Shown here one piece after another: positions 63,829 to 64,000 of a DNA stretch of 64,000 bases. A program made the translations under genes and the position numbers. The notes under the pieces were generated by a model. That model was given only the letters and a program-made list of their open reading frames with translations, had not been told where the DNA came from and made no database searches. The stretch's first letter is position 1; each line of letters begins with the position of its first letter. Origin of the DNA: Flavobacterium cupriresistens (GTDB lineage: Bacteria > Bacteroidota > Bacteroidia > Flavobacteriales > Flavobacteriaceae); assembly GCF_020911925.1 (NCBI RefSeq), contig NZ_CP087134.1:2976001-3040000 (forward strand), in the 5' to 3' direction.

Positions 63829-64000
63829 AGAAATCATAGAAGAAACTCCGTACAGTTTGTCATCCTGAGGAACGAAGGATCTACGTTTGCTGAATCGATA
63901 CCGTTGAACTTCACTTTACGGAATTACTTGTGAAGATACTTCGTTCCTCAGTATGACAAAATTGTGAAAAATAGAAGCGGAGCATTTAGTGTGATTTCTC
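63829..64000. mobile_element. Partial third copy of the MITE-like family, cut by the window end
   Basis: From the GAGAAATCATAGAAGAAACT word onward, the sequence follows the internal part of the elements at 34506 and 34982 (AACTCCGTACAGTTTGTCAT, GAAGGATCTACGTTTGCTGA, TACTTGTGAAGATACTTCG and on), ending in GTGTGATTTCTC at the edge. The left terminus is diverged (TCATTCCGATTTCTATGATA near 63782). The rest of the gap 63473-64000 is the terminator and palindrome above. Confidence 0.7.

Noticed and set aside
1..64000. tRNA or rRNA genes
   Set aside because: No cloverleaf with TTCGA-type T-loop and CCA-proximal acceptor stem, and no rRNA-like GC-richer block was found by eye; a tRNAscan-SE run would settle it.

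Overview
The window is an AT-rich chromosomal segment of a Bacteroidota bacterium, almost certainly a Flavobacterium or close relative. The evidence is a SusC/SusD polysaccharide-utilisation locus, lipoproteins whose mature N-terminus carries an acidic surface-export tag (Cys-Ser-Asp-Asp-Phe in the SusD), a Bat-type von Willebrand protein, flavobacterial DUF families (DUF6146, DUF6787, TIGR02757), promoters of the TTG-N19-21-TAnnTTTG type, weak ribosome binding sites and several TTG starts. I see no rRNA, tRNA, CRISPR array, prophage or transposase gene.

Layout. 1-3.7 kb: a small membrane protein and uvrA. 3.8-15.7 kb: a beta-glucan utilisation locus with a membrane-spanning propeller/LuxR regulator, SusC, SusD, a surface glycan-binding lipoprotein with two tandem modules, a lipoprotein GH16 glucanase and a secreted GH16 glucanase; the enzymes and binding proteins suggest laminarin-like beta-1,3-glucan. 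16-19 kb: an ECF sigma factor, a 47-residue protein, a 1 kb gene-free stretch and a TPR protein. 19-27.5 kb: endonuclease III without iron-sulfur cysteines, a Bcp peroxiredoxin, a conserved protein of unknown function, a metallo-beta-lactamase-fold hydrolase, small envelope proteins, hydrolases and a dihydroorotase-like protein that has lost its metal-binding histidines. 27.6-33.1 kb: a BatA/vWA membrane protein, a repeat cluster, a lactonase-fold protein and a DEAD-box-type helicase. 33.4-35.6 kb: a gene broken by one in-frame stop, a DUF5958 gene, and two copies of a MITE-like element of about 366 bp. 35.6-48.9 kb: an AraC-type membrane regulator, a serine hydrolase, a TIGR02757 protein, LolD-like ATPase, small proteins, the serine-biosynthesis genes serC and serA with an acyl-CoA reductase, and a ferredoxin. 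48.9-58.2 kb: a TonB-dependent receptor, ychF, a YihY-family protein flanked by matching palindromes, an FMN reductase, two tandem transglutaminase-like proteins and pncB. 58.3-63.5 kb: topoisomerase IV subunits parE and parC, separated by a decayed YhcG/DUF1016 nuclease gene.

The most unusual feature is the intergenic DNA. It is filled with several families of inverted repeats: perfect 25-bp-arm palindromes around the YihY gene, a MITE-like element with perfect 36-bp terminal inverted repeats, and nested palindromes in which an outer dyad encloses an ordinary terminator hairpin. I did not find a clear new defence or metabolic system. The best candidates for a second look are these repeat families, the metal-site-less dihydroorotase homologue next to the vWA protein, the cluster-less endonuclease III, and the two broken genes.
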